DNA of 61,429 bases, taken from Rhodobacter sp. (GTDB taxonomy: Bacteria > Pseudomonadota > Alphaproteobacteria > Rhodobacterales > Rhodobacteraceae). The first letter of the stretch is position 1. Every line of letters begins with the position of its first letter. The stretch lies in NCBI GenBank assembly GCA_020250175.1, contig JADCEN010000014.1, positions 1 to 61,429 of the forward strand, given 5' to 3'. The notes beneath the pieces were generated by a model, which saw nothing but the letters and a program-made list of their open reading frames with translations, did no database searches and had not been told where the DNA came from. Positions 53,738 through 61,429 of the stretch are shown here, one piece after another. Position numbers and translations under genes: made by a program.

Positions 53738-55183
53738 ATGGCGACACGCCTCTATCCGGTTTTGCTCTGCGGCGGGTCGGGCACCCGCCTTTGGCCGCTG
53801 TCGCGCAAGAGCTTTCCCAAGCAGTTCGCAAAGCTTGGCGATGGCGACACCCTGTTTCAGGCCGCAGCGCACCGCATGGTCGGGCCGGATGTGATGCCGC
53901 CCGTGGTGATCACCAGTTCAGATTTCCGCTTCATCGTCACCGAGCAGCTGGCCGAGGCGGGCATCGACCCCGGTCCGATTCTGATCGAGCCATCCCCACG
54001 CAACACGGCCCCGGCCATTCTGGCCGCTGTGCTGCATCTTGAGGCAACCGATCCCGGGGCCTTGCTGCTGGTGATGCCCTCGGACCAGGTTATGCCCGAC
54101 AAGGCGGCGTTTGGCACCGCCGTGCGCGCGGGCATGGCCGATGCCGTTGCGGGGCAGATCGTCACCTTCGGCATCCGCCCGACCCGTCCGGAAACGGGAT
54201 ATGGCTGGCTGGAGCTTGCCCGGCAGCCCGGACCGCATGAGCCCGAAGTCATCGACCTGCGCCGCTTTGTCGAAAAGCCGCAGCGGGATGTGGCCGAAGC
54301 GATGCTGGCGGATGGCCGCTATCTTTGGAATGCGGGCGTCTTCCTGTTCTCGGTCGCCGCTGCGCGCAAGGCGTTTCAGGCCCATGCCCCGCAGCTTCTG
54401 GACCCTGTCGGGCGGGCAGTTGCCGGGGCGAAGGCGGACCTTGGGTTCCTGCGCCTGGCGGCAGAACCCTGGGCAGGGGCGGAAGAGATTTCGGTTGATT
54501 ACGCGGTGATGGAGCGGGCGGCAAACCTGAAGGTGGTTCCGTTTGCCGGGGCATGGTCGGATCTGGGCGACTGGGAATCGGTCTGGCGCGAAAACAGTCC
54601 AGATGAGCATGGCCTTGTCACCCATGGCGCGGTCACCGCGATCGACAGCCGCAACAGCCTGCTGCGGTCGGAATCCGACGGGCTGGAGCTTGTGGGGATC
54701 GGTCTGGACAACATCATCGCCGTGGCGATGGGCGATGCCGTTCTGGTCGCCGACAAATCCCGCGCGCAGGAGGTGAAACAGGCCGTGGCCCGCCTCAAGG
54801 CCAAGGGCGCGCGGCAGGCGGAAACCTTCCCGCGCGATCACCGCCCCTGGGGCTGGTTCGAAACGCTGATTCTGGCCGACCGCTTTCAGGTCAAGCGCAT
54901 CGTCGTGCATCCCGGTGCTGCCCTGTCCCTGCAAAGCCATGTCCACCGGTCGGAACACTGGATCGTGGTCGCCGGAACGGCAAAGGTGACGGTGAACGAG
55001 ACGGTCCAGCTTTTGACGGAAAACCAGTCGGTCTACATCCCGCTGGGGGCTGTGCACCGCATGGAGAACCCGGGGAAGGTTCCGATGGTTCTGATCGAGG
55101 TGCAGACTGGGGTATACCTTGGGGAAGATGACATCATTCGCTATGATGACCTCTACGCCAGGGGGCAGGGCACGAAGGGATAG
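53738..55183 (+). CDS. manC: Mannose-1-phosphate guanylyltransferase/mannose-6-phosphate isomerase
   Basis: Bifunctional type II enzyme, 481 aa, making GDP-mannose for polysaccharide synthesis. The nucleotidyltransferase part has LLCGGSGTRLWPLSRKSFPK at the N terminus, EPSPRNTAPAI, GYGWLEL, FVEKPQRDVAEAML, LWNAGVFLFS and DLGDWESVWREN. The C-terminal cupin isomerase domain has DHRPWGWFETLILADRFQVK, LSLQSHVHRSEHWIVVAGTA, YIPLGAVHRMENPGKVPMVL and EVQTGVYLGEDDIIRYDDLY. No other polysaccharide genes are in the window. Confidence 0.95.
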   Translation: MATRLYPVLLCGGSGTRLWPLSRKSFPKQFAKLGDGDTLFQAAAHRMVGPDVMPPVVITSSDFRFIVTEQLAEAGIDPGPILIEPSPRNTAPAILAAVLHLEATDPGALLLVMPSDQVMPDKAAFGTAVRAGMADAVAGQIVTFGIRPTRPETGYGWLELARQPGPHEPEVIDLRRFVEKPQRDVAEAMLADGRYLWNAGVFLFSVAAARKAFQAHAPQLLDPVGRAVAGAKADLGFLRLAAEPWAGAEEISVDYAVMERAANLKVVPFAGAWSDLGDWESVWRENSPDEHGLVTHGAVTAIDSRNSLLRSESDGLELVGIGLDNIIAVAMGDAVLVADKSRAQEVKQAVARLKAKGARQAETFPRDHRPWGWFETLILADRFQVKRIVVHPGAALSLQSHVHRSEHWIVVAGTAKVTVNETVQLLTENQSVYIPLGAVHRMENPGKVPMVLIEVQTGVYLGEDDIIRYDDLYARGQGTKG

Positions 55184-55199
55184 ATCGCTGCCCGCCGTT

Positions 55200-55450
55200 T
55201 GGACCATAGGCTAAACCCTGAAGTGGTTTCGGCATTGCTGCGGCTGGAACAGACCGCAGACTGCGCCGACCTCCTGGCATAGTGCCCCAAAGGGTCTGTC
55301 GGCGGGTTTCCGGATCAGGGTCTTGCGCTTTGCGATTGCAAGGGCATGAACGCCACCGGTCGGGGTGAAGGCCCGATTGATCCCGATCAGGGCAAGATCG
55401 AACGGTCAGGACGGAAGAAAGATCAGCCTTTTGTCCTGGGGCGCGCGGCA
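55200..55450 (-). pseudogene. IS630-like transposase C-terminal relic
   Basis: On the minus strand the text KRKTLIRKPADRPFGALCQE, VGAVCGLFQPQQCRNHFRV, followed by a frameshift to AYGPNGG, matches the usual end of IS630-type transposases (KLKALLRKAAART...LW..IG..LD.FTP.EC.NYF..AGY). About 80 codons remain and there is no upstream DDE core. Identification rests on this pattern only. Confidence 0.5.
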
Positions 55451-55569
55451 GCCTGATCGCACGGCCGGAGTTGAGGGGCTTGCCAGGTTCAACCCCCATA
55501 TCTGGCAGGATCAGGGATTCACAGAATCCCGCACTTCAGAATCCCGACGCGGAAGCGATGCAACCCGCT

Positions 55570-56193
55570 TCAGTTCCACTCATAATTGAAGCTCACCGAG
55601 ATCCGCTCTTCCCCGGACATGTTCATCGGCACCTCGTGGCGCAGCCAGCTTTCCCACATCAGCACCTCACCCACATCGGGCGTGACATAGACAAAGCTTT
55701 GCAACTCCTGCGGGGCCTTCTTCAGCCGCACGGGTGCCGCCATCATCATCGGCAGACGCGGGTCTTCCAGTTTCAGGGCAGAGGTGCCTGCGGGCATCGC
55801 CACATAGGCGGTGCCGGAAATCACCGAATGGGGGTGAATGTGGCTGGCGTGCATTCCGCCCTGGGGCAGGATGTTGATCCAGAACGATCCGCATTTCAGC
55901 TTTCTGCCTTGCAGGTCAAACCCAAGGTCCTTGACGAAGGCCTTGACATGCCGGTCCAGCGCCTTTTCCAGCGCGGCAAAGATCGGAAAGCGCCAGGGCA
56001 GATCGTTCAGTGACGCATAGCTGGTATAGCCCGGATAGCCATTCTTTTCGCACCACCGCTGCCCCGCCTGGTCATCTTCGGCAATGGCGAGGCAGGACGA
56101 CGCCAGTTCGTCAAAGTCGATCTTCTTCTTGCCCTGGTCGTTCACCGCGGCGCGGTACAGGCGGGTCACAAACAGCGATGAGATGTCGGCCAT
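55570..56193 (-). CDS. 2OG-Fe(II) oxygenase-like protein (TIGR02466-type)
   Basis: 207 aa. The Fe/2OG dioxygenase pattern is visible: HASHIHPHSVISGTAYVAMP (His-X-Asp-like region with several His), VLMWESWLRHEVPMNMSGEE (distal His) and RISVSFNYEW (2OG-binding Arg). The family was originally defined as conserved hypothetical and includes cyanophage proteins; its substrate is unknown. It lies downstream of rplP behind a terminator. Confidence 0.82.
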   Translation of the reverse strand: MADISSLFVTRLYRAAVNDQGKKKIDFDELASSCLAIAEDDQAGQRWCEKNGYPGYTSYASLNDLPWRFPIFAALEKALDRHVKAFVKDLGFDLQGRKLKCGSFWINILPQGGMHASHIHPHSVISGTAYVAMPAGTSALKLEDPRLPMMMAAPVRLKKAPQELQSFVYVTPDVGEVLMWESWLRHEVPMNMSGEERISVSFNYEWN

Positions 56194-56215
56194 GGCGGTC
56201 TCCGTTCAGGGAAAA

Positions 56216-56244
56216 GGAAAAAGCCCCGCCGTTGCCGGCAGGGC
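56216..56244 (-). terminator. Rho-independent terminator after rplP
   Basis: On the minus strand a stem of GCCCTGCCGG/CGGCGGGGC type (56223-56244) is followed by a T run. It ends the ribosomal operon in this genome between rplP and the oxygenase gene. Confidence 0.75.
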
Positions 56245-56278
56245 CCCCGTCCACAGGGCAGGCGTCACCCCGCCGCCC

Positions 56279-56692
56279 TTACCAGTCTTCGCGGATCACG
56301 ACGCGGGTCAGCACCGGAAGCTTCATCGCGCCAAGGCGCAGGGCCTCGCGCGCGACGGATTCCGCAACACCGTCGATCTCGAACATGATTCGGCCCGGCT
56401 TGACCTTGGCCGCCCAGTAATCGATCGAACCCTTGCCTTTCCCCATCCGCACTTCGGTCGGTTTGGCCGAGACCGGGACATCCGGAAAGACCCGGATCCA
56501 GACGCGGCCCTGGCGCTTCATGTGGCGGGTGATCGCGCGGCGGGCTGCCTCGATCTGCCGCGCGGTCACACGCTCGGGTTCAGTCGCCTTCAGGCCGAAG
56601 GAGCCGAAGTTCAGCATGAAGCCGCCCTTCGCTTCGCCATGGATGCGGCCCTTGAACTGCTTGCGGAACTTTGTCCGTTTGGGTTGCAGCAT
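56279..56692 (-). CDS. rplP: 50S ribosomal protein L16
   Basis: 137 aa, starts [20 protein letters not shown], with [20 protein letters not shown] and [20 protein letters not shown]. Full length. It is the last ribosomal gene here; the usual downstream rpmC is absent and a terminator follows. Confidence 0.98.
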   Translation of the reverse strand: MLQPKRTKFRKQFKGRIHGEAKGGFMLNFGSFGLKATEPERVTARQIEAARRAITRHMKRQGRVWIRVFPDVPVSAKPTEVRMGKGKGSIDYWAAKVKPGRIMFEIDGVAESVAREALRLGAMKLPVLTRVVIREDW

Positions 56693-56704
56693 TGTCTCTC
56701 TCCC

Positions 56705-57415
56705 TTACGCGCGTTCGCGGCGCGGTTGGCGCGGAACATTGCCTTCCTGGGCTTCCGCGTGACGGCGGTCATGCGCCTGCGGATCATGTTCCAGGATTTC
56801 GCCTTTGAAGATCCAGACCTTGACGCCGATGATCCCGTAGGGTGTTGCCGCTTCGCAGATCGCATAGTCGATGTCGGCCCGAAGGGTGTGCAGCGGCACA
56901 CGGCCTTCACGGTACCATTCGGTGCGGGCAATCTCGGCACCGCCCAGACGGCCGGCCACATTCACGCGGATGCCAAGGGCACCCAGCCGCATGGCGTTCT
57001 GCACGCCGCGCTTCATCGCGCGACGGAAGGACACCCGGCGTTCCATCTGCTGTGCAATCGATTCCGCCACCAGCTGCGCATCGACTTCCGGCTTGCGGAC
57101 TTCGACGATGTTCAGGTGCAGCTCTGACTTGGTGAAGGCCGCCAGCTTCTTGCGCAGACCTTCGATGTCTGCACCTTTCTTGCCGATGATCACGCCGGGG
57201 CGCGCAGTATGGATCGTGACGCGGCACTTCTTGTGCGGACGCTCGATGATCACCTTGCTGATACCGGCCTGCTTGCACTCTTCCTGAATGAAGGCGCGCA
57301 TCTTCAGGTCTTCCAGCAGCAGGTTGCCATAGTCTTTCGACTCGGCGAACCAGCGGCTGTCCCAGGTCCGGTTGACCTGAAGGCGCATGCCGATCGGATT
57401 TACCTTCTGACCCAT
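56705..57415 (-). CDS. rpsC: 30S ribosomal protein S3
   Basis: 236 aa, starts [22 protein letters not shown] domain with [20 protein letters not shown] and [20 protein letters not shown]. It overlaps rplV by one base. Confidence 0.98.
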   Translation of the reverse strand: MGQKVNPIGMRLQVNRTWDSRWFAESKDYGNLLLEDLKMRAFIQEECKQAGISKVIIERPHKKCRVTIHTARPGVIIGKKGADIEGLRKKLAAFTKSELHLNIVEVRKPEVDAQLVAESIAQQMERRVSFRRAMKRGVQNAMRLGALGIRVNVAGRLGGAEIARTEWYREGRVPLHTLRADIDYAICEAATPYGIIGVKVWIFKGEILEHDPQAHDRRHAEAQEGNVPRQPRRERA

Positions 57416-57795
57416 TATGCAGACTCCCCGACTTGGCGGACCGTGATCGTCAGTTCGCTGAACGGTTTCATGATTTTGCCAAACCGGCCACGTGCGCGCG
57501 GACGGCCACGCTTGAGGGTGATGTTCTTGCCGACATAGGCCTCGGCCACCACCAGTTCGTCCACGTCAAGGCCGTGGTTGTTCTCGGCATTGGCGATGGC
57601 CGATTGCAGGCACTTCTTCACGTCACCCGCAATGCGCCGCTTGGAGAAGGTCAGGTCGGACAGCGCCTTTTCCACCTTCTTGCCGCGGATCATCGTTGCG
57701 ACAAGGTTCAGCTTCTGCGGGCTGGTCTTCAGCATGCGCAGCTTTGCCATTGCTTCATTTTCGGCCACGCGGCGCGGATTTTTCTCGGTTCCCAT
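57415..57795 (-). CDS. rplV: 50S ribosomal protein L22
   Basis: 126 aa, with [40 protein letters not shown] and [20 protein letters not shown] (the exit-tunnel loop). Confidence 0.98.
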   Translation of the reverse strand: MGTEKNPRRVAENEAMAKLRMLKTSPQKLNLVATMIRGKKVEKALSDLTFSKRRIAGDVKKCLQSAIANAENNHGLDVDELVVAEAYVGKNITLKRGRPRARGRFGKIMKPFSELTITVRQVGESA

Positions 57796-57798
57796 GGC

Positions 57799-58077
57799 TT
57801 ATTTCCGTTTCGCTTTCTTGTCGGCGGCGTGACCGTAATAGGTCCGTGTCGGCGAATATTCCCCGAATTTCTGGCCGATCATCTCTTCCGAGACGCTGAC
57901 GGGAATGTGCTTGTGCCCGTTGTAGACCGCGAAGGTCAGACCAACGAACTGCGGCAGGATCGTGGAACGGCGCGACCATATCTTGATCACCTCGTTCTTG
58001 CCCGATTCCCTTGCTTTTTCGGCCTTCTTCAGGACGTAAGCATCAACGAACGGGCCTTTCCAGACTGAACGCGGCAT
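57799..58077 (-). CDS. rpsS: 30S ribosomal protein S19
   Basis: 92 aa, starts [20 protein letters not shown]; contains [20 protein letters not shown] and [20 protein letters not shown]. Confidence 0.98.
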   Translation of the reverse strand: MPRSVWKGPFVDAYVLKKAEKARESGKNEVIKIWSRRSTILPQFVGLTFAVYNGHKHIPVSVSEEMIGQKFGEYSPTRTYYGHAADKKAKRK

Positions 58078-58080
58078 GGA

Positions 58081-58917
58081 TCAACGCCCCTTCTTCGCAT
58101 TGCGCGAGCGGACGATGTATTTGTCCGTCGACTTGTTCTTGCGTGTCTTGTTGCCCTTGGTGCCCTTGCCCCAGGGTGTCACCGGATGGCGGCCGCCGCT
58201 GGTGCGGCCTTCGCCGCCGCCATGCGGGTGGTCGATCGGGTTCATTGCAACGCCGCGCACCGTCGGGCGGATGCCCTTGTGGCGCATGCGGCCCGCCTTG
58301 CCGAAGTTCTGGTTCGAGTTGTCGGGGTTCGACACCGCCCCGACCGTTGCCATGCATTCCTGACGGACCATGCGCAACTCGCCCGACGACAGGCGGATCT
58401 GCGCATAGCCGCCATCGCGGCCGACGAACTGGGCATAGGTACCGGCGGCGCGGGCCAGCTGGCCACCCTTGCCGGGCTTGAGCTCCACATTGTGAACGAT
58501 CGTGCCGATCGGCATGCCCGCGAAGGGCATCGCATTGCCCGGCTTCACATCGGTTTTCGCACCGGCAATGACCGAGTCGCCAACACCCAGTCGCTGCGGG
58601 GCCAGGATATAGGCCCGCTCGCCGTCTTCATAACGCAAAAGGGCGATGAAGGCGGTGCGGTTGGGATCATATTCGATGCGCTCGACCTTGGCGGCCACGT
58701 CGAACTTGGCGCGGCGGAAATCCACCACGCGGTAAAGACGCTTGGCGCCCCCACCCTTGTGCCACATCGTGACGCGTCCGGTATTGTTCCGTCCACCCGT
58801 CTTGGTCAAGCCTTCCGTAAGGGCTTTGACCGGGCGGCCTTTCCAAAGCTCCGAACGGTCGATCAGAACCAACCCGCGTTGGCCAGGCGTCGTCGGCTTA
58901 TACGACTTGAGTGCCAT
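58081..58917 (-). CDS. rplB: 50S ribosomal protein L2
   Basis: 278 aa, starts [20 protein letters not shown]; the peptidyl-transferase-linked His is in [20 protein letters not shown]. Separated from rplW by 120 bp that contain a strong hairpin. Confidence 0.98.
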   Translation of the reverse strand: MALKSYKPTTPGQRGLVLIDRSELWKGRPVKALTEGLTKTGGRNNTGRVTMWHKGGGAKRLYRVVDFRRAKFDVAAKVERIEYDPNRTAFIALLRYEDGERAYILAPQRLGVGDSVIAGAKTDVKPGNAMPFAGMPIGTIVHNVELKPGKGGQLARAAGTYAQFVGRDGGYAQIRLSSGELRMVRQECMATVGAVSNPDNSNQNFGKAGRMRHKGIRPTVRGVAMNPIDHPHGGGEGRTSGGRHPVTPWGKGTKGNKTRKNKSTDKYIVRSRNAKKGR

Positions 58918-58995
58918 GCTTTCTGTCTTCCGTCAGCTTAAGGACCGTGTCCGGTCCGGTGAAGGGCTCCGCAGATCCCCGGTTTTCAAAACTGC

Positions 58996-59020
58996 GCGGC
59001 CCCGGTCAGACCGGGGCCGC
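58996..59020 (-). other. Strong hairpin inside the S10 operon (between rplW and rplB)
   Basis: A perfect 10-bp stem (GCGGCCCCGG/CCGGGGCCGC) with a five-base loop. It lacks a following T tract of terminator length, so it may be an RNA-processing or attenuation element. Confidence 0.7.
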
Positions 59021-59037
59021 AGAGTGGCGGCGTTCTA

Positions 59038-59334
59038 TCAAAGGCCCGTGGTGACGTCGATGGTGTTTCCGGCCTCGAGCGTCACATAGGCTTTCTTGCG
59101 GTCCGACCGCAAACCTGGGCGGCCGCGGAACTTCTTGGTCTTGCCTTTGGTGATGGTGGTGTTCACCGCCTTCACCTTGACGCCGAAAACTGCTTCGACC
59201 GCTTCCTTGATCATCGGCTTGGTCGCCTCCATCGCCACCTGAAACACAACTGCATTGGCCTCAGAGGCCATGGTGGCCTTCTCGGTGATCACCGGCTTCT
59301 TGATCACGTCGTAATGTTCGGGTTTCACGCTCAT
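59038..59334 (-). CDS. rplW: 50S ribosomal protein L23
   Basis: 98 aa; contains [20 protein letters not shown] and [20 protein letters not shown]. Overlaps rplD by four bases. Confidence 0.98.
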   Translation of the reverse strand: MSVKPEHYDVIKKPVITEKATMASEANAVVFQVAMEATKPMIKEAVEAVFGVKVKAVNTTITKGKTKKFRGRPGLRSDRKKAYVTLEAGNTIDVTTGL

Positions 59335-59951
59335 TTCAGACGGGCCTCCAAAGCTTCGAGACCCGCTTTGGTGATCACCAGCTGATCACGCCTGAGGATA
59401 TCGTAAACGTTAGCGCCGATGCAGGGCAGCACATCGATGGTTTCGATGTTGCGCGCCGCCTTGGCGAAGTTTTCGTTGATCTCGGCGCCGTCGATGATCA
59501 GGACGCGCTTCCAGCCCAGCTCGCGCGCGGCTTTCGCCAGCTTCGCGGTCTTGGCATCGGCCATGGTGGCCGCATCGAGGATGATCAACTCGCCCGCCGC
59601 AGCCTTGGCCGACAGCGCATGCTTCAGACCGAGTGCCCGGAACTTCTTGGGCAGGTCATGGGCGTGGCTGCGCGGCTGCGGGCCCTTGTAGACGCCGCCG
59701 TGACGGAAGATCGGGGCTTTGCGGGACCCGTGGCGTGCGCCGCCGGTACCCTTCTGCTTGTAGATCTTCTTGGTCGAATAGCTGACATCGGACTTGCCCA
59801 GCGTCGCGTGGGTGCCGGCCTGGGCCTTGGCCCGCTGCCAGCGCACCACGCGGTGCAGGATGTCGGCGCGCGGTTCAAGCCCGAAGATCGCCTCATCCAG
59901 ATCGACAGAACCTGCCTTGCCGGCGTCCAGACTAATCACATCAAGTTTCAT
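59331..59951 (-). CDS. rplD: 50S ribosomal protein L4
   Basis: 206 aa; contains [20 protein letters not shown] and [20 protein letters not shown]. Overlaps rplC by four bases. Confidence 0.98.
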   Translation of the reverse strand: MKLDVISLDAGKAGSVDLDEAIFGLEPRADILHRVVRWQRAKAQAGTHATLGKSDVSYSTKKIYKQKGTGGARHGSRKAPIFRHGGVYKGPQPRSHAHDLPKKFRALGLKHALSAKAAAGELIILDAATMADAKTAKLAKAARELGWKRVLIIDGAEINENFAKAARNIETIDVLPCIGANVYDILRRDQLVITKAGLEALEARLK

Positions 59952-60676
59952 GCTTCACCCCCTTCGACCGGCGCTTCCACAGCCGGAGCGGCGGCAGCGG
60001 CGGCTGCACGGATTGCTGCGGGCAGCGGCAGATCGGCGGGAGCCGCCTTCTTGACCGCGTCCTTAATCGTGACCCAGCCGCCCCTGGAACCGGGGACCGC
60101 ACCCTTGATCATGATCAGGCCACGGTCGGCATCCGTCCGTACAACCTGCAGATTCTGGGTCGTGACGCGGACCGAGCCCAGATGGCCAGCCATTTTCTTG
60201 CCCCTGAACACCTTGCCGGGGTCCTGGCACTGGCCGGTAGACCCGTGCGAGCGGTGCGAGACCGACACCCCGTGCGACGCCCGGAGGCCGCCGAAGTTGT
60301 GCCGCTTCATCGCGCCGGCAAAGCCCTTGCCGATCGAGGTGCCCGCGATATCCACATACTGGCCCGCCAGGTAGTGGTTTGCGGTAATCTCGGCACCCAC
60401 GTCGATCAGGTTGTCGGGGCTGACGCGGAATTCGGCGATCTTGCGCTTTGGCTCCACATTCGCCCGGGCGAAGTGGCCGCGCATCCCGGCCGAGGTCCGC
60501 TTGGCCTTGGCGGTGCCTGCGCCAAGCTGAACGGCGGTATAGCCATCGCGGTCAGCGGTGCGCTGCGCCACAACCTGCAGGTTGTCAAGCTGAAGAACGG
60601 TGACAGGAACCTGCCTGCCGTCTTCCAGAAACAGCCGGGTCATGCCCAGCTTCTTTGCGATAACGCCGGAGCGCAT
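59948..60676 (-). CDS. rplC: 50S ribosomal protein L3
   Basis: 242 aa from ATG 60676, reading [20 protein letters not shown] with AAGGGG upstream; an in-frame ATG at 60694 is less likely. Contains [20 protein letters not shown] and [20 protein letters not shown], and an Ala-rich C-terminal tail common in alphaproteobacteria. Confidence 0.96.
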   Translation of the reverse strand: MRSGVIAKKLGMTRLFLEDGRQVPVTVLQLDNLQVVAQRTADRDGYTAVQLGAGTAKAKRTSAGMRGHFARANVEPKRKIAEFRVSPDNLIDVGAEITANHYLAGQYVDIAGTSIGKGFAGAMKRHNFGGLRASHGVSVSHRSHGSTGQCQDPGKVFRGKKMAGHLGSVRVTTQNLQVVRTDADRGLIMIKGAVPGSRGGWVTIKDAVKKAAPADLPLPAAIRAAAAAAAPAVEAPVEGGEA

Positions 60677-60690
60677 CTGTCTGCCCCCCT

Positions 60691-60999
60691 TCAAACTTTG
60701 ATTTCAACGTCGACGCCGGCCGCAAGGTCGAGCTTCATCAGCGCGTCCACGGTCTGCGGGGTCGGATCGACGATGTCGAGAAGACGCTTGTGCGTGCGGA
60801 TTTCCCACTGGTCGCGCGACTTCTTGTCGATATGCGGACCACGCAGAACCGTGAATTTCTCGATCTTGTTGGGCAGCGGAATCGGGCCGCGCACTTGCGC
60901 GCCGGTCCGCTTGGCCGTGTTCACGATTTCCAGCGTGCTGGCATCCAGCACACGGTAATCAAAGGCTTTCAGCCTGATACGGATGGTTTGAGACGACAT
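60691..60999 (-). CDS. rpsJ: 30S ribosomal protein S10
   Basis: 102 aa; contains [20 protein letters not shown] and [20 protein letters not shown]. First ribosomal gene after tuf in this operon. Confidence 0.98.
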   Translation of the reverse strand: MSSQTIRIRLKAFDYRVLDASTLEIVNTAKRTGAQVRGPIPLPNKIEKFTVLRGPHIDKKSRDQWEIRTHKRLLDIVDPTPQTVDALMKLDLAAGVDVEIKV

Positions 61000-61056
61000 T
61001 TTCTTGCCCTCGGGCTGGTGGATGGGGCGGGGGGCGGTTCCCCCGCCTGTGCCCTG

Positions 61057-61429
61057 TTACTCGATGATCTTCGACACGACCCCGGCGCCGACGGTGCGGC
61101 CGCCTTCGCGGATGGCGAAGCGCAGTTTTTCTTCCATGGCGATGGGCGCGATCAGTTCGACGTTGAACTTCAGATTGTCGCCCGGCATCACCATTTCCGT
61201 GCCCTCGGGCAGCTGCACCGTGCCGGTCACATCCGTGGTGCGGAAGTAGAACTGCGGGCGGTAATTGGCGAAGAACGGCGTGTGCCGCCCGCCCTCTTCC
61301 TTGGTCAGGATATAGGCTTCGGCTTCGAACTTGGTATGCGGCTTCACGCTGCCGGGCTTGCACAGCACCTGGCCGCGTTCGATCCCCTCACGGTCCACAC
61401 CGCGCAGCAGAAGGCCCACATTGTCGCCC
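61057..61429 (-). CDS. tuf: Elongation factor Tu, C-terminal part (cut by window edge)
   Basis: The last about 124 codons of EF-Tu: [60 protein letters not shown], and the end [13 protein letters not shown]. The gene continues past position 61429. It precedes rpsJ as in many proteobacteria. Confidence 0.97.
   Translation of the reverse strand, partial: GDNVGLLLRGVDREGIERGQVLCKPGSVKPHTKFEAEAYILTKEEGGRHTPFFANYRPQFYFRTTDVTGTVQLPEGTEMVMPGDNLKFNVELIAPIAMEEKLRFAIREGGRTVGAGVVSKIIE

Overview
The window reads as a chromosomal segment of a high-GC alphaproteobacterium of the Rhodobacterales (Paracoccaceae) type. The evidence is the S10-type ribosomal protein cluster with alphaproteobacterial-looking sequences, strong GC3 bias, Tat-exported ABC binding protein, GcdH-type acyl-CoA dehydrogenase and manC. 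No gene proves the genus.

Layout. 1-1050 and 5111-5947 hold two arrays of a GC-rich repeat of about 220-240 bp in opposite orientation, bracketing a four-gene polyamine/opine-type ABC importer (1051-5110). 5948-10876 is a sugar-acid region: a ketoglutarate semialdehyde dehydrogenase with a frameshifted galactose-dehydrogenase-like relic directly upstream, decayed DNA, then a TIM-barrel isomerase and a Gfo/Idh/MocA oxidoreductase. 11018-12241 is glutaryl-CoA dehydrogenase, followed by tRNA-Cys and a broken IS3-type transposase. 13710-20373 and on to 21457 carry an SMP-30-like protein, a giant cyclase/ATPase regulator, and a coupled three-gene set (catalase-like, unknown protein, DyP peroxidase). 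21470-22991 is a DMT-permease relic abutting an internally deleted IS3 element with perfect terminal repeats.

24749-39921 is the centrepiece: a complete chromosomal type IVb pilus locus of the R64/TCP/BFP kind. One strand encodes prepilin (PilS), a hairpin terminator, a TcpQ-like protein, lipoprotein secretin (PilN), PilO2, PilP, assembly ATPase (PilQ), T2SF protein (PilR) and prepilin peptidase (PilU). The other strand encodes a very large PilV-like minor pilin, a PilM-like protein, a SPOR-domain protein and a second PilT/BfpF-like ATPase; a muramidase-like protein lies convergent. Two solo LuxR-HTH proteins and a receiver-like protein without HTH surround it, and a subtilisin autotransporter (42146-44731) follows. 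An 18-bp palindrome, CCTATCCTTAAGGATAGG, and three 14/18 relatives sit upstream of prepilin and of the regulators, suggesting one regulon.

45217-50337 encodes a 1706-residue fusion of a DnaQ-like exonuclease, a RecQ helicase and a UvrD-type helicase. 51454-53283 is an S15/CocE hydrolase, 53738-55183 is ManC, then an IS630-like relic and a 2OG-Fe(II) oxygenase. 56279-61429 is the S10 operon from tuf (partial) through rplP, ended by a terminator, with the usual rpmC-rpsQ-rplN continuation absent from the window.
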